Source of the DNA: Trileptium ribeirensis | Taxonomy: Eukaryota > Nematoda > Enoplea > Enoplida > Thoracostomopsidae | Length of the DNA stretch: 64,000 nt | Assembly: GCA_030248225.1 (NCBI GenBank) | Contig: JASANE010028665.1 | Location: 1-64,000 of the forward strand | Direction of reading: 5' to 3' | The notes under the pieces: generated by a model | Told to the model about the DNA's origin: nothing | What the model saw: the letters and a program-made list of their open reading frames with translations, nothing else | Databases searched by the model: none | Program-made: the position numbers and the translations under genes | Shown here: positions 47,222 through 57,892 of the stretch, piece by piece | Layout: each line of letters begins with the position of its first letter | Position numbering within the stretch: the stretch's first letter is position 1

Positions 47222-49696
47222 CGGCGCTCACTCCGTGCTACAATGATGACGAAATCGTATTACACCGGCCATTGGGTTGTTCAAATTAATAGCAATGAGT
47301 AGCTTATTATGGTAAGATTTTACAGTTGTAACGTTTTAGACAAAGTACCATGTGAATAAACGGAATGCAAACACTCAAACAACAGCACCAATTAACTGGG
47401 CTCGCTAATGCAGGTTAAATATAAAATTATACATTTATTGAGAAAAAGTTTTGGATATGGTGCAGTTGAGGGGCGGGAATTTGGGAAGGGGTGCCAAATT
47501 TTTTGTTCCGAAATTTTGGTTACCAAGGTGGAGCCAAAAATTAAAAAAGTGTTAGAAAACTGCGGGACGAAATGAATCTGAACCAGCATTCTGAACCAGG
47601 TTCTCTAGAGTCGAATGATAACAAAATTATCGCTGTACCTACATCCTGCAGAACCTCTATTCACGAAAAACATATTACACATAGTTTTCATAACCAGTAT
47701 ATTTTATAAGTTTTAATAACCAATATAAGTGTGGATACAAACATAAAATTTATGGCAAAATTTGAGAAAATTTCCTTATTTTATAGATTATAACTTGCTT
47801 GCTGCAAACCCTATTTCTATCAAATTTTCACAGTCATTACGTGGCCAGGGGAGGTCATTCTTCTTTAATTCGTGTATAGGAGAGAACCGAATTAAACTAT
47901 TTAATGCCATAATTTGTCCAGATAATACCGTTACAATGTATAATTCCTGAATACAGTGCTATAATCATAATTGGTCAATACCCCAGGCCCGAGGGTGAGG
48001 GTTAGCCTAGTGCACTGGAAAGGGGAAATCGGTCATAGCTGTGCAGGAGTACGGGTTGCCGTGGTTATCCGCGGATCGGGCCGGGTAAGTGCTCAATTCA
48101 TGACTCCGCAGGTAGCGGTCACCCAAGCAAGGGTAGTTGATATACCGGTGCTAGTGGCTGCCCGTAACACGCATAATCCTGCATGCTCAGCAGCCAGCAC
48201 TATCGACGAAATAGGTTCCGTCTGAGCAGCATAGCATCAAAGACACATAGTGGTCCCGTTTAGTGAGCCATGTCCTGAAAACATTGCGAACCTTTTTACC
48301 CCTCTGTAGAAATTATATACTTACTGATTCACTTTAGTGGCCACCTTATGGTTCACTTTATTAGGCAGTGGCGGGTTATCATCAAAATGCTTTAATCGTT
48401 CCATTTACTGAGCTATGTCCAAAAAAGTGGATGAATCGTTCCATTTAGTGGGCCCCATCTAAAAATTGGTGTTGGTCGGTATCCGCCAGAAATATAAGCA
48501 TTGTATTAAATCGGCGCTCTGACCAATTGCATAATATGCTTAAGCGGCACACCGTTCGTTTAAGATAACTGGCAGGCGGGTAAGGATCGAGTGATGAAAT
48601 AGGGTACTTTCTTCACCATGTAGCTTGGGCGTCGAATTACACACGGGAACAGAATTCTCTATTACGAAGCGAAATGCAGAAGCACTGACGGAACTGTCTG
48701 GCCTCCAAGGCCGACGGACCTAGAATACCTATGGTTTATGGGGTATTTAAGACGTCAAACACATTGATTTCATCGTTTTAAACGTACACTGAGTGTGTCA
48801 CTAATTTTTTGGAACGCTGCACTGGCTAAAAATTTTCGTTCTGGGACAAAAACAAATTTTTGTCACTTTTTCGAATTAGTTGCACCTTGAGGATGGGACC
48901 ATAGATTTTCGGGCAGAAGTAAAGTTTAACTGCGTAAGGTTATATTCTTAAAAGAGTAGTTCCTGAGTGACAGCCCCGATTAAATCTTAAGTTTTTAGTG
49001 TAAGACTCATATAAGGACCTAAGGTTAGACGAAGGCTGGGATATTAGGTTTAGCATATCCACGAGAGCACAACCCGCACATTTACGCTCTTAATCTTTGC
49101 TTTAACCGCTTTTCTTCGTTGTTAGATACGATAATAGCAATTGAACTTGTGTGGTATGCATCAAATAGCGCAAGCGCTAGACAGCAGCAACGTGAAATCT
49201 TAAGCTTCAAATTATGCTTCTGACTCGTTGTAATTTATAAATTTCGACCTTATTGTTATTTGGAGAAGAAATAAAGATCCTACGGTTTTCAGTCTTGCCA
49301 CTAATGCATTTGTTCACGCACCAATAGTGAAAGTGAGGTGGGTTTAGACTGTCGTGAGACAGGTTAGTTTTACCCTTCTAACTTAGTGGCGTTTAAAGTT
49401 TACAACTGTAGATGCTACTTTTACGATATTTGCGAGGTTGTTTCTAGTGTTTCTATCTTCACTATTAATATCTCAACATTTCGGCCGGCGTCAGTTTTTT
49501 TGAAAATCGGCAGGCCCAATAATTAATAGTTATAATAATGTAACAGTTAATAACGTTCCCAACTCGAGGAACCAGAACACTATACCTACTTTTCTAACGA
49601 ATTCTCCTGAACTAGTGGCATGCGTTGAACGCTCCTAATCTTTGGGAACTCGGACCATTTTTCGAACGATTTCACAATACCAGGGTCTGCCACAAT
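47222..49696. other. Intergenic with a GC-rich patch and a short reiterated phrase
   Basis: A GC-rich patch lies at about 47985-48225 with an open frame but no recognisable protein. At about 48250-48470 the phrase (C)GTT(C)C(A/G)TTTA(G/C)TGAGC(C/T)ATGTCC recurs about three times. No gene is supported. Confidence 0.4.
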
Positions 49697-49750
49697 AGTG
49701 AAAAATCGTCCAAAAATGGTACTAGATTTCAAAAATTACTGATTTTGCAG

Positions 49751-49758
49751 GTCTCAAG
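49751..49758. repeat. 8-bp target-site duplication, left copy
   Basis: GTCTCAAG at 49751-49758 is repeated exactly at 50679-50686, immediately outside the two hAT ends. An 8-bp duplication is diagnostic of hAT insertion. Confidence 0.85.
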
Positions 49759-50678
49759 CAATGGCGCAAATCTGTCCTAAACATTGGGGGGGCCCAAGGT
49801 ACCCATATTTGGTATACATAAAACATTATATGTTTAAATTTTTGTTAAATGTATCAACTCCAGTATTTACCTTCTGTTCAGTTCCCGAAAGTATTTCGCC
49901 GGATCTCTGTCTTCGACGCAAATTCCCGAGTAACGGCATCAATGTCAAGTGAGTCCAACCGTTCCTGATGGCAGTGGCAGACAGCCGCGTTACTGAGCCG
50001 CCTCTGGGACATTGTTGACCTAAGCCATGTGAACAGCCTGCGAAGCGAACTGAAAGACCGTTCAGCTTCACACGACGATGCTGGCAATACAACACAAAGA
50101 CGAATAAGCTCCTCGACAGCGCTGAGTATTTTGCGAGCCTCCGGTGACAGCATTCGAAACACGTCGATGGCCTCTTTCAGATTTTGGTAATGATGTTGAC
50201 CGCGGAATAGGCGCAGTTGGACCTGCAGTTGGTTTGATAACTCAGGATAGGCAGAAGTAGCGTCATTGACTTCGCCGCTCAGTAGAGCTGACTCCAGTTG
50301 GCCATAGATGCTCAAATCGGCCTGGTCGAACCGCTCAATAAGCTGGGAGGTCGCAGTATCTACCACCTTGTATGTTTGTTATATTATCTGTAGTCTGCGA
50401 ACCGGTAGCCGAGGTTGAGGATTGGTCATCTGGCTTCTTCAGCCGTTTATAAAATTTATGCAAGGTTGCCATCGATGTAAATGTCACTATATATCATTGA
50501 TTGTATAGCTAATGATAACGCTTCTCTAAAACAACAAAGAATAAAAATCACATTTTAGAAACAATAATTTTGCGATTTGAGATTTGGTCCAGTAGATACG
50601 TGAAATTTTTGCTGTCGGCACAGCGAATTATTGGGAGGGCCCGGGGCCCCCCCGGCCCCCCCAGGATTTGCGCCTATG
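49759..50678 (-). mobile_element. hAT deletion derivative with exact 8-bp target duplication (left arm)
   Basis: TIRs are CAATGGCGCAAATCTG and, inverted, CATAGGCGCAAATCCTGG, each followed by long G runs (C runs on the opposite end). The 920-bp element is flanked by GTCTCAAG on both sides. It encodes the first ~34 codons of a hAT transposase and its C-terminal dimerisation domain with everything between deleted, so it is non-autonomous. Confidence 0.9.
49878..50472 (-). pseudogene. hAT transposase fragment: N-terminus plus C-terminal dimerisation domain
   Basis: An ATG at 50472 starts MATLHKFYKRLKKP. About 34 codons later the sequence passes, one base out of frame, into the C-terminal region: LIERFDQADLSIYGQLE, then PASSCEAERSFSSLRRL, FTWLRSTMSQRRLSNAA and a terminal VTREF segment. 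The E-R-S-F-S..LR..L.WLRSTM..RL signature is the hAT dimerisation domain of the ZMYM1-like group. The zinc finger, DUF4371 and the catalytic region are deleted. Confidence 0.82.
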
Positions 50679-50686
50679 GTCTCAAG
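50679..50686. repeat. 8-bp target-site duplication, right copy
   Basis: GTCTCAAG directly after the hAT end CGCCTATG, matching 49751-49758. Confidence 0.85.
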
Positions 50687-51756
50687 CATTTTCTATTAGC
50701 CATTAATTGTTATATTCCCTTGTTTTCACTTTATGATATCAACGATAAATGGCTGGCCTTTTACAATATTATGTTATATAGATGTGAGTTATTTGTACCA
50801 AAGAAAATGGTGCGATTATCACGCCCACGGAAAACATACCCTAAATTTATTAAAAAGCTCTTTCGGGAAAAGCAAATACAGTGGAAAAAGGGTAAACATA
50901 CGGGCGACTTTTCAGAATATAATAATACAGCTAGGAAGTATTACTTGGCTGTTAAGAAATTAAAACAAAACTAAAAACGTATATTAGAAATTAGGGAACA
51001 AAAGGTTACTATATAGCTATGTAAGAAATAAGTGTTCTACTACGAGGAACATCGGTGCGATAAGAGCATTAGATGGTGAAATCTTCTCAGACGACGCAAG
51101 AAAATCCGAAATTTTGGCAGAAAATTTTGCAAGTATATACACACGCTGCAACAATGTAATCCCAGCGTTCAATTCGAATACAACAGGTATAAGTCTCCCT
51201 TGGATACCATTCACACCATATGAGGTACAACTAGCGTTAGCGTCATTAAGTCTAAAGACGAGCCATTCTCCCGATAGTTTTACATATTTCTTTCTGTGTG
51301 AACTTAAGAACGCAGTTAGCAATCCACTTTCCCACATTTTTTGAACAAACTTTTGTTACTGGCAGTCTGCCCGATACCTGGCGTTGTGCGGACGTTATCG
51401 GTATTTACAAAAAAGTGGACCCTTGCGACCCACTGAGCTACCGTCCTGTGTCACTTGTATCCAGTTGTTGCAAAATAATGGAGCGCATAATTAACAAACA
51501 CCTGTTGAACTATGCTAAGGCTGCAAACATCCTGTCCGGACATCAGCACGGGTTTGTCGCTAGAAGATATACAACCACCCAGCTAATAGAATGTGTACAT
51601 GACTGAACAAGCGCTGTTGATAACGGCCTATCAGTGGATGTCGCTTACACCGATTTTGCTAAGGCGTTCGACACAGTTTCTCACTCAAAATTGCTATACA
51701 AACTATCATGACTTGGGTTTTCCGGACCCTGCTTGAGATGGATAAAAAGCTTTCTA
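50687..51756 (+). pseudogene. CR1/Jockey-like LINE fragment with reverse-transcriptase domain
   Basis: The plus strand carries a non-LTR retrotransposon ORF2 fragment in shifted frames. The endonuclease-RT linker includes ALDGEIFSDDARKSEILAEN and FASIYTRC. The RT start includes FTPYEVQLALASLSLKTSHSPD and LPDTWRCADVIGIYKK, then LSYRPVSLVSSCCKIMERII, LSGHQHGFVARRYTTTQLIE and YTDFAKAFDTVSHSKLLYKL, which are RT fingers and the catalytic motif A region (FAKAFD). Stops and frameshifts interrupt it, and it is cut off before the FADD-type box where the right arm of the inverted repeat begins. The clade assignment is from motif style only. Confidence 0.75.
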
Positions 51757-52300
51757 TGGTGTGAATGGTATCCAAGGTAGCACTACAATCTTGTTGTATT
51801 CGAATTGAACGCTGGGATTACATTGTTGCAGCGTGTGTATATACGGAACTTTCTGCCAAAATTTCGGATTTTCTTGCGTCGTCTGAGAAGATTTCACCAT
51901 CTAATGCTCTTATTGCACCGATGTTCCTCGTAGTAGAACACTTATTTCTTACATAGCTATATAGTAACCTTTTGTTCCTAATTTCTAATATACGTTTTTA
52001 GTTTTGTTTTACTCTCTAACAGCCAAAGTAATACTTCCTAGCTGTATTATTATATTCTGAAAAGTCGCCCGTATGTTTACCCTTTTTCCACTGTATTTGC
52101 TTTTCCCGGAAGAAGCTTTTCTAATAAATTTAGGGTATGTTTTCCCGTGGGCGTGATAATCGCACCATTTTCTTTGGTACAAATAACTCACATCTATATA
52201 ACATAATATAATAAAAGGCCAGCCATTTATCGTTGATATCATAAAGTGAAAACAAGGGAATATAACAATTAATGGCTACATAGCAAACGCTCTCTAAATG

Positions 52301-53216
52301 CATAGGCGCAAATCCTGGGGGGGCCGGGGGGGCCCGGTGCCCTCCCAATAATTCGCTGTGCCGACAGCAAAAATTTCACGTATCTACTGGACCAAATTCT
52401 TAAATCGCAAAATTAATGTTTCTAAAATCTGTTATTTTTATTCTTTGTCGTTTTAGAGGCATTATCATTAGCTATATAATCAATGCTAATATAAGTGACA
52501 TTACGATGGCAAACTTGCATAACTTCTGCGAACGACCAAAGAAGCCAGATGACCAATCCTTAACTTCGGCTACCGATTCGCAGACAATAGATAGTGTAAC
52601 AAACATACAAGGTGGTAGATTGCGACCTCCCAGCTTATTGAGCGGTTCGACCAGGCCGATTTGAGCATCTATGGCCAACTGGAGTCAGCTCTACTGAGCG
52701 GCGAAGTCAATGACGCTACTTCTGCCTATCCTGAGTTATCAAACCAACTGCAGGTCCAACTGCGCCTATTCCCCGGTCAACATCATTACCAAAATCTGAA
52801 CGAGGCCATCGACGTGTTTCGAATGCTGTCACCGGACGTTCGCAAAATGCTCAGCGCTGTCGAGGAGCTCATTCGTCTTTGTATTGTATTGCAAGCATCG
52901 TCATGTGAAGCTGAACGGTCTTTTAGTGCACTTCGTGCTCTGTTAATATGGCTTAGGTCAACAATGTCCCAAAGGCGGCTCAGTAACGCGGCTGTCTTGC
53001 ACTGCCATCAGGAACGGTTGGAAAATTGCTCACATTGATGCCCTTACTCGGGAACTTACTCGAAGACAGAGATCCGGCGAAATACTTTCGGGAACTGAAT
53101 AGAAGGTAAATATTGATGTTGATGCATTTAAGCATAAATTTAAACATGTAATGTTTTATGTATACCAAACATGGCTACCTTGGGCCCCAAGTTTAGGTAA
53201 TATATTTGCGCCATTG
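52301..53216 (+). mobile_element. hAT deletion derivative (right arm)
   Basis: Same element as at 49759-50678 in opposite orientation, with ends CATAGGCGCAAATCCTGG and TTTGCGCCATTG. The right flank CTTGAGAC (53217-53224) is the complement of the GTCTCAAG target site. The other flank has mutated (TCTAAATG), consistent with duplication of an already inserted copy instead of two independent insertions. Confidence 0.85.
52506..53038 (+). pseudogene. hAT transposase fragment (right-arm copy)
   Basis: ATG at 52506 begins MANLHNFCERPKKPDD; the same internal deletion and frame break as the left-arm copy follow, then SIYGQLESALL and SCEAERSFSALR..IWLRSTM. The frame ends prematurely at 53036-53038, where the left copy continues, showing separate decay of the two arms. 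Confidence 0.8.
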
Positions 53217-53280
53217 CTTGAGACCTGCAAAATCAGTAATTTTTGAAATCTAGGACCATTTTTCGAACGATTTCACACCA

Positions 53281-53945
53281 CGGTGGTTAGCGAAGACATC
53301 TGTGTGAACCTTATATGAAGTCAAGGTTAAGGTTTTGTTAAGCTGAACCACGGACTCGGTGTGTTGATACAGCATACACTTTTTCTAAACCGTGAGGATT
53401 GTTTTTCGGGCACACAGATACTCTAATTGGAACAATTTACACCAGCTTTTTCGACCGTTGTCAATTCTGTGCAAGCTTGTTGTGTAACCTTTGGTCCCCG
53501 AGATATGTTCAATGATGACCTTATACGTTTACTATCGTAGATACCGTTTGCCTCCGAGCCTATTATAACCATACTTTTCTCGTAAGTGTAATAAATGCCT
53601 GGAATAAACAGCCAACAGTGTTTAACAGGCACAGGTTAGTTCACAGCGGAAATATAAAGGCATTCAAACCACTTATTTCGCTTCTTAGTGTACTATCGTA
53701 ACCTGACGCACATATCAGTGGTTGTATTCCATTTTACATTTACATAAATATTTACTAGTTAACGATTGACATGTTCTTTGTTCTGTACTACACTTTAAAT
53801 AATTTTTGCTAATAAAATGAATGATTGAGCTAGCTTTAGCGATATGAAAGCCACAAAAATACCAGACACATAAGATCAGTTGTTTCATTGTGACGCAATG
53901 ACTAGGGTACAGTGATATATGGAAAATCCATAAATTATAAATTCT
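53281..53945. other. Intergenic, nothing recognised
   Basis: AT-rich sequence following the inverted repeat. No gene, array or terminal repeats are evident. Confidence 0.4.
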
Positions 53946-54399
53946 TATATTATCCAAGCTTGCAAAGTATTCGCAGGATTTGTAAACAATTGATCAACCT
54001 GTCAAATTCTGCACAGTTACCGCATCATGTGAAAATAGAAATTGACCTTTTCGAATAGTTGCTACTTCGTCACTAACAACAATACCTTAACTAGTGGCTG
54101 AGAATGCGAGAATCTTATTCATTAAAAGGCATTTTTTGAAACTTTTTTAATGTACAGTTACTAAAATCTCCTATATTATCCAAGCTTGCAAAGTATTCGC
54201 AGGATTTGTAAATAATTGATCAACCTATCAAATTCTGCACAGTTACCGCATCATCTGAAAATAGAAATTGACCTTTTCGAATAGTTGCTACTTCGTCACT
54301 AACAACAATACCTTAACTAGTGGCTGAGAATGCGAGAATTTTATTCATTAAAAGGCATTTTTTTGAAACTTTTTTAATGTACAGTTACTAAAATATCCT
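53946..54399. repeat. Two tandem copies of a 226-bp unit
   Basis: Copies begin TATATTATCCAAGCTTGC at 53946 and 54172. They differ by only a few substitutions (for example AAACAATTG/AAATAATTG, CATCATGTG/CATCATCTG) and one extra T, so this duplication is recent. Confidence 0.93.
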
Positions 54400-55309
54400 A
54401 GTTTATTAAGATTTTAACACTGCTTTTAACCAATAACAATAAAATTTCTTTTTGTAATCGTGGTATTTACTGCTGACAAATAAACGTATCCTATAAGCTT
54501 ACAATAAAATTTGTGAATAATTCTGATGTCAAGAGTTGTTGATTTTTTAGATTAGCTAAGATATATTTGCCTATATTAATAATATTTCAGTACAACTGTG
54601 ACTGTAATTTGTTAATTTATAATTCGACTTGAAATGGCGCTTCGTACACTCACCAGTTGTTGTAAGCTTAAAAATTGAGTCTTTATATAATTGATAACGT
54701 GCACAACTTAACTATTAAAATTAATAGAACGCAAATTAATTATGAACGAAACAACATTTCGAGTACGACCCCGACATCGTCAGCACATACACATGTGTAT
54801 CAAAACCTACTCTGAAGTAAAAACTTAGTTTCTCTATTTGGTCTGAATGCTTTCGACTTGGCAATTCTCACTATAAGAACAAATCATTGAACTAATTTCT
54901 AAGTAATATTTTTAAATTTGGGCAGGCTCTGAAACTTATCTTATATATAGCATTTACATTAATTAAATTTCATACAAATTTAACACATATGTATTATATT
55001 CCGGATTTTAAACAGGTGTGTTCCCGTGATAAACTAAAAATATCCAGAAGACTAAGGTAATAGAAGACATTATTTCAGCAAAAAATGCAGGTTTCAACCC
55101 AGTAATTGTTGAAACCTAAAATGGACACGCCCACGTACTGTGTTACGTTGTAGGCAAAGGTACGCCTCACACAAGTATCTAGCATAGATTGTGAAGGCTT
55201 TTATATTAAATAGGATACACCATCAAATGTATAAAGTTAGAGATACAAATTTCGATGTTTTAATAAAAACTGTTAAACGACATTACATAGCTACTGCTTA
55301 CAATACTTT
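54400..55309. other. Intergenic, nothing recognised
   Basis: AT-rich sequence between two tandem duplications, without a recognised gene or element. Confidence 0.4.
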
Positions 55310-55950
55310 ACGTTACACACTATGTAGATCATGAAAGTTTGTTGCAATTCGGGAAAATTAACAACCGTTCGACGTATTTATGTTTTCTGTTGAGTGTGTT
55401 TAAACTTACGCCTGCGCAACTGCAATATTGTGGATATATCTCCGCCTTCCCTGGAACAGGGATCAAACAAAGCGATGTTTGTGGCTAATATAAACTCGTT
55501 TTTTATGTCATCGTTTGTAGTTAACTTATAAGACAAATAATTTAGCTCAAGCTTTCACATCTGTTGTGCTCTCTGGTAGCCTGCATATGGAAACAATATC
55601 CCTGAGATACACAGTTCTAAACAGAAAATACGTTACACACTATGTAGATCATGAAAGTTTGTTGCAATTCTGGGAAATTAACAACCGTTCGACGTATTTA
55701 TGTTTTCTGTTGAGTGTGTTTAAACTTACGCCTGCGCAACTGCAATATTGTGGATATATCTCCGCCTTCCCTGGAACAGGGATCAAACAAAGCAATGTTT
55801 GTGGCTAATATAAACTCGTTTTTTATGTCATCGTTTGTAGTTAACTTATAAGACAAATAATTTAGCTCAAGCTTTCACATCTGTTGTGCTCTCTGGTAGC
55901 CTGCATATGGAAACAATATCCCTGAGATACACAGTTCTAAACAGAAAATA
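55310..55950. repeat. Two tandem copies of a 320-bp unit
   Basis: Copies begin ACGTTACACACTATGTAG at 55310 and 55630 and are nearly identical; visible differences are TTCGGGAAAA/TTCTGGGAAA and AGCGATG/AGCAATG. In both copies the same + frame stays open for about 60 codons, with the phrase LTPAQLQYCGYISAFPG, to the same TAA. It is unrecognised and could be chance preserved by recent duplication. Confidence 0.93.
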
Positions 55951-57892
55951 TGCCAGACAAATTAAAATTTTAGTGCCAAATCTAAGCAATGTTGTCGGTT
56001 CTCTTAGGTAATAAGTGACATACTTATCAAAAAGCAGTATATGTAAAGTTTAATATAACATTTAAATCGCATTGCTGAGTCGAATGGTATCATGGTTGTA
56101 CTATCAATTCATGTAGCCTAAATGTTAAAAATGAGTTCACCTGATTTTATAGCGTTCGACTCAGCTAGTCAATGTGGTTCGAATGCTATGTAAAATTATA
56201 AAAATATTGAGAAAAAAGTTTTTCCAAAAAATTTCAGGTAAGCAAAAAATCGAAAAATGTCACAAAAATGATTCTAATGTAGTTTTACATGCGTCAACGA
56301 GCGAAGTTTATATGGTACCATGTTTACTGGTATATCTGCAGAATTACCATTTTTGGCCTGGAGGAATATAATCTAAATAGTCCATTTTGTTATTACAAAA
56401 TATAACTTATTAAAACCCTATCAGACTCAGCGCATCTGTTCACAGACATTATTACGCTAGGATTATACATGATGCAGTGTGTCACAGTCAATGATCCCTA
56501 CTGTTTCATTAGCGTTCGCATAAAATTAGTAAAGTAATGTATTTAAATAAAATTATATTTACCGCTGGGTTTACCCTAGCTATTAATAACCATTAACTGA
56601 TTCAATCTGCAGCTGCGTAATCTTTGAGTAAACTACATAACTACTACAGCAATCTTTATGGTTTTTCAGTGGTTGAACAAACAAGAAAGACGCATGGCCT
56701 AAGGTATAAAGGTTTATCCAAGTCTTTTTTCCAAAACTGTAGAAGTTTTGGAACGGTATTTCAAGTTCTAACCCGGGTTTCTAGATTTTCTTGTTTTAAT
56801 ATTTCCACGTTGGTCCGGTTTATTGCTGTTAATGACTTTCTGCCAACTCTTAATTATTTTTACTAGCATATCTGTAGCAGTTCAAATCTCTTTAAAAAAC
56901 TAGAGCCGAACCATAGTTCAAATCTCCCGCAGTGTAATGCAGGACACGTTTGTTTAACGTGGTCTAGCGCACTATTCCGTCCAACCTGTACAGTAGGTAT
57001 TGGTTCTACTACAACCGGAACCTTCATTTTTATATTTGGAGTCGATATTTGTTCCAAGGATATAAATGATGCTCCTAACATATAAAATCATTATGGGCTA
57101 GTCTGATTGAAGTTCTTGTTATGTCGTTAATTCTTTTAGTGTGAATTGATAAACTACGAATTTATAAATATTAACGAGCAGAGCTGTGCAAACATAGGGC
57201 ACAATATAACAGGATGCAGACTCAATACATACATAGCGGGGTAGGAAGTAACTTTCCCTGAGGCTCCGACCCACCACCCGCCCCCCCCCTTCGACGGCCC
57301 GGCTACCTCCTCACAGGTCAACCTACGCTCACCCCATGCCGACCGCATATGCTTCATGGGGAGGCCAAAGGTTCCCCCAAGCTCTTGGCTACTCACTTGG
57401 GACTTCGTACCTCGGTACGTATATAGGTTGCAGATATGACCCCAAATTTGTCTAAATTCGTCGGCCCCTGCGAAGCATCTAGTATTGCTAAGGACCCAAC
57501 GGTCTCAGTGCAGCATGTAGTTTTGGACTGCGTAGTATTCAGCTGGTTTTTTTTCACATAACACGATCAATACTTTCTTGAAAAGAAATGATTTTGTGAA
57601 AAAATACGATAGTAGACTGATACAACCAATATACATGAACAGAATGGTGATAATTCAAGTGTTTCGTTACGCTAATACTATACAAGCAAGCGCAGATGTA
57701 GAGTCTAAAATCAGAAAAACACATGACATGCTAAGAAAATAATAAACCGCTGAGTTATGATTAGACAATTCAAGATGTACGGCAAAAATTTCACAACCTT
57801 ACCCTCTCGTTCGCGTATTTAACATGTAACAAAACAGCGGTACAATGCATGCTAAATGAATGTTTCGTTGTGTTTTCTGCAATTTCGTTTAG
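55951..57892. other. Intergenic or upstream intron of the channel gene
   Basis: If the channel gene extends upstream, this is intronic. No exon with a first transmembrane segment or a FPAVT.CN-type motif was found. At 57240-57420 is a GC-rich mosaic repeat ending GGGACTTCGTACCTCGG. Confidence 0.45.

Larger units (their letters stand above)
49697..51223 (+). repeat. Left arm of a 3.6-kb inverted repeat
   Basis: From GTGAAAAATCGTCC at 49697 to CCATTCACACC near 51221, this ~1.5-kb segment recurs inverted at about 51757-53280. It comprises a short flank, a 920-bp hAT derivative and part of a LINE. The arms differ by scattered substitutions and small indels, including frameshifts private to one arm, so they have been diverging for some time. 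Confidence 0.88.
51757..53280 (-). repeat. Right arm of the 3.6-kb inverted repeat
   Basis: Inverted copy of 49697-51223, separated from it by a ~535-bp spacer holding the rest of the RT fragment. Within it 51760-52260 is the inverted LINE linker segment and 52301-53216 the inverted hAT derivative. Confidence 0.88.
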
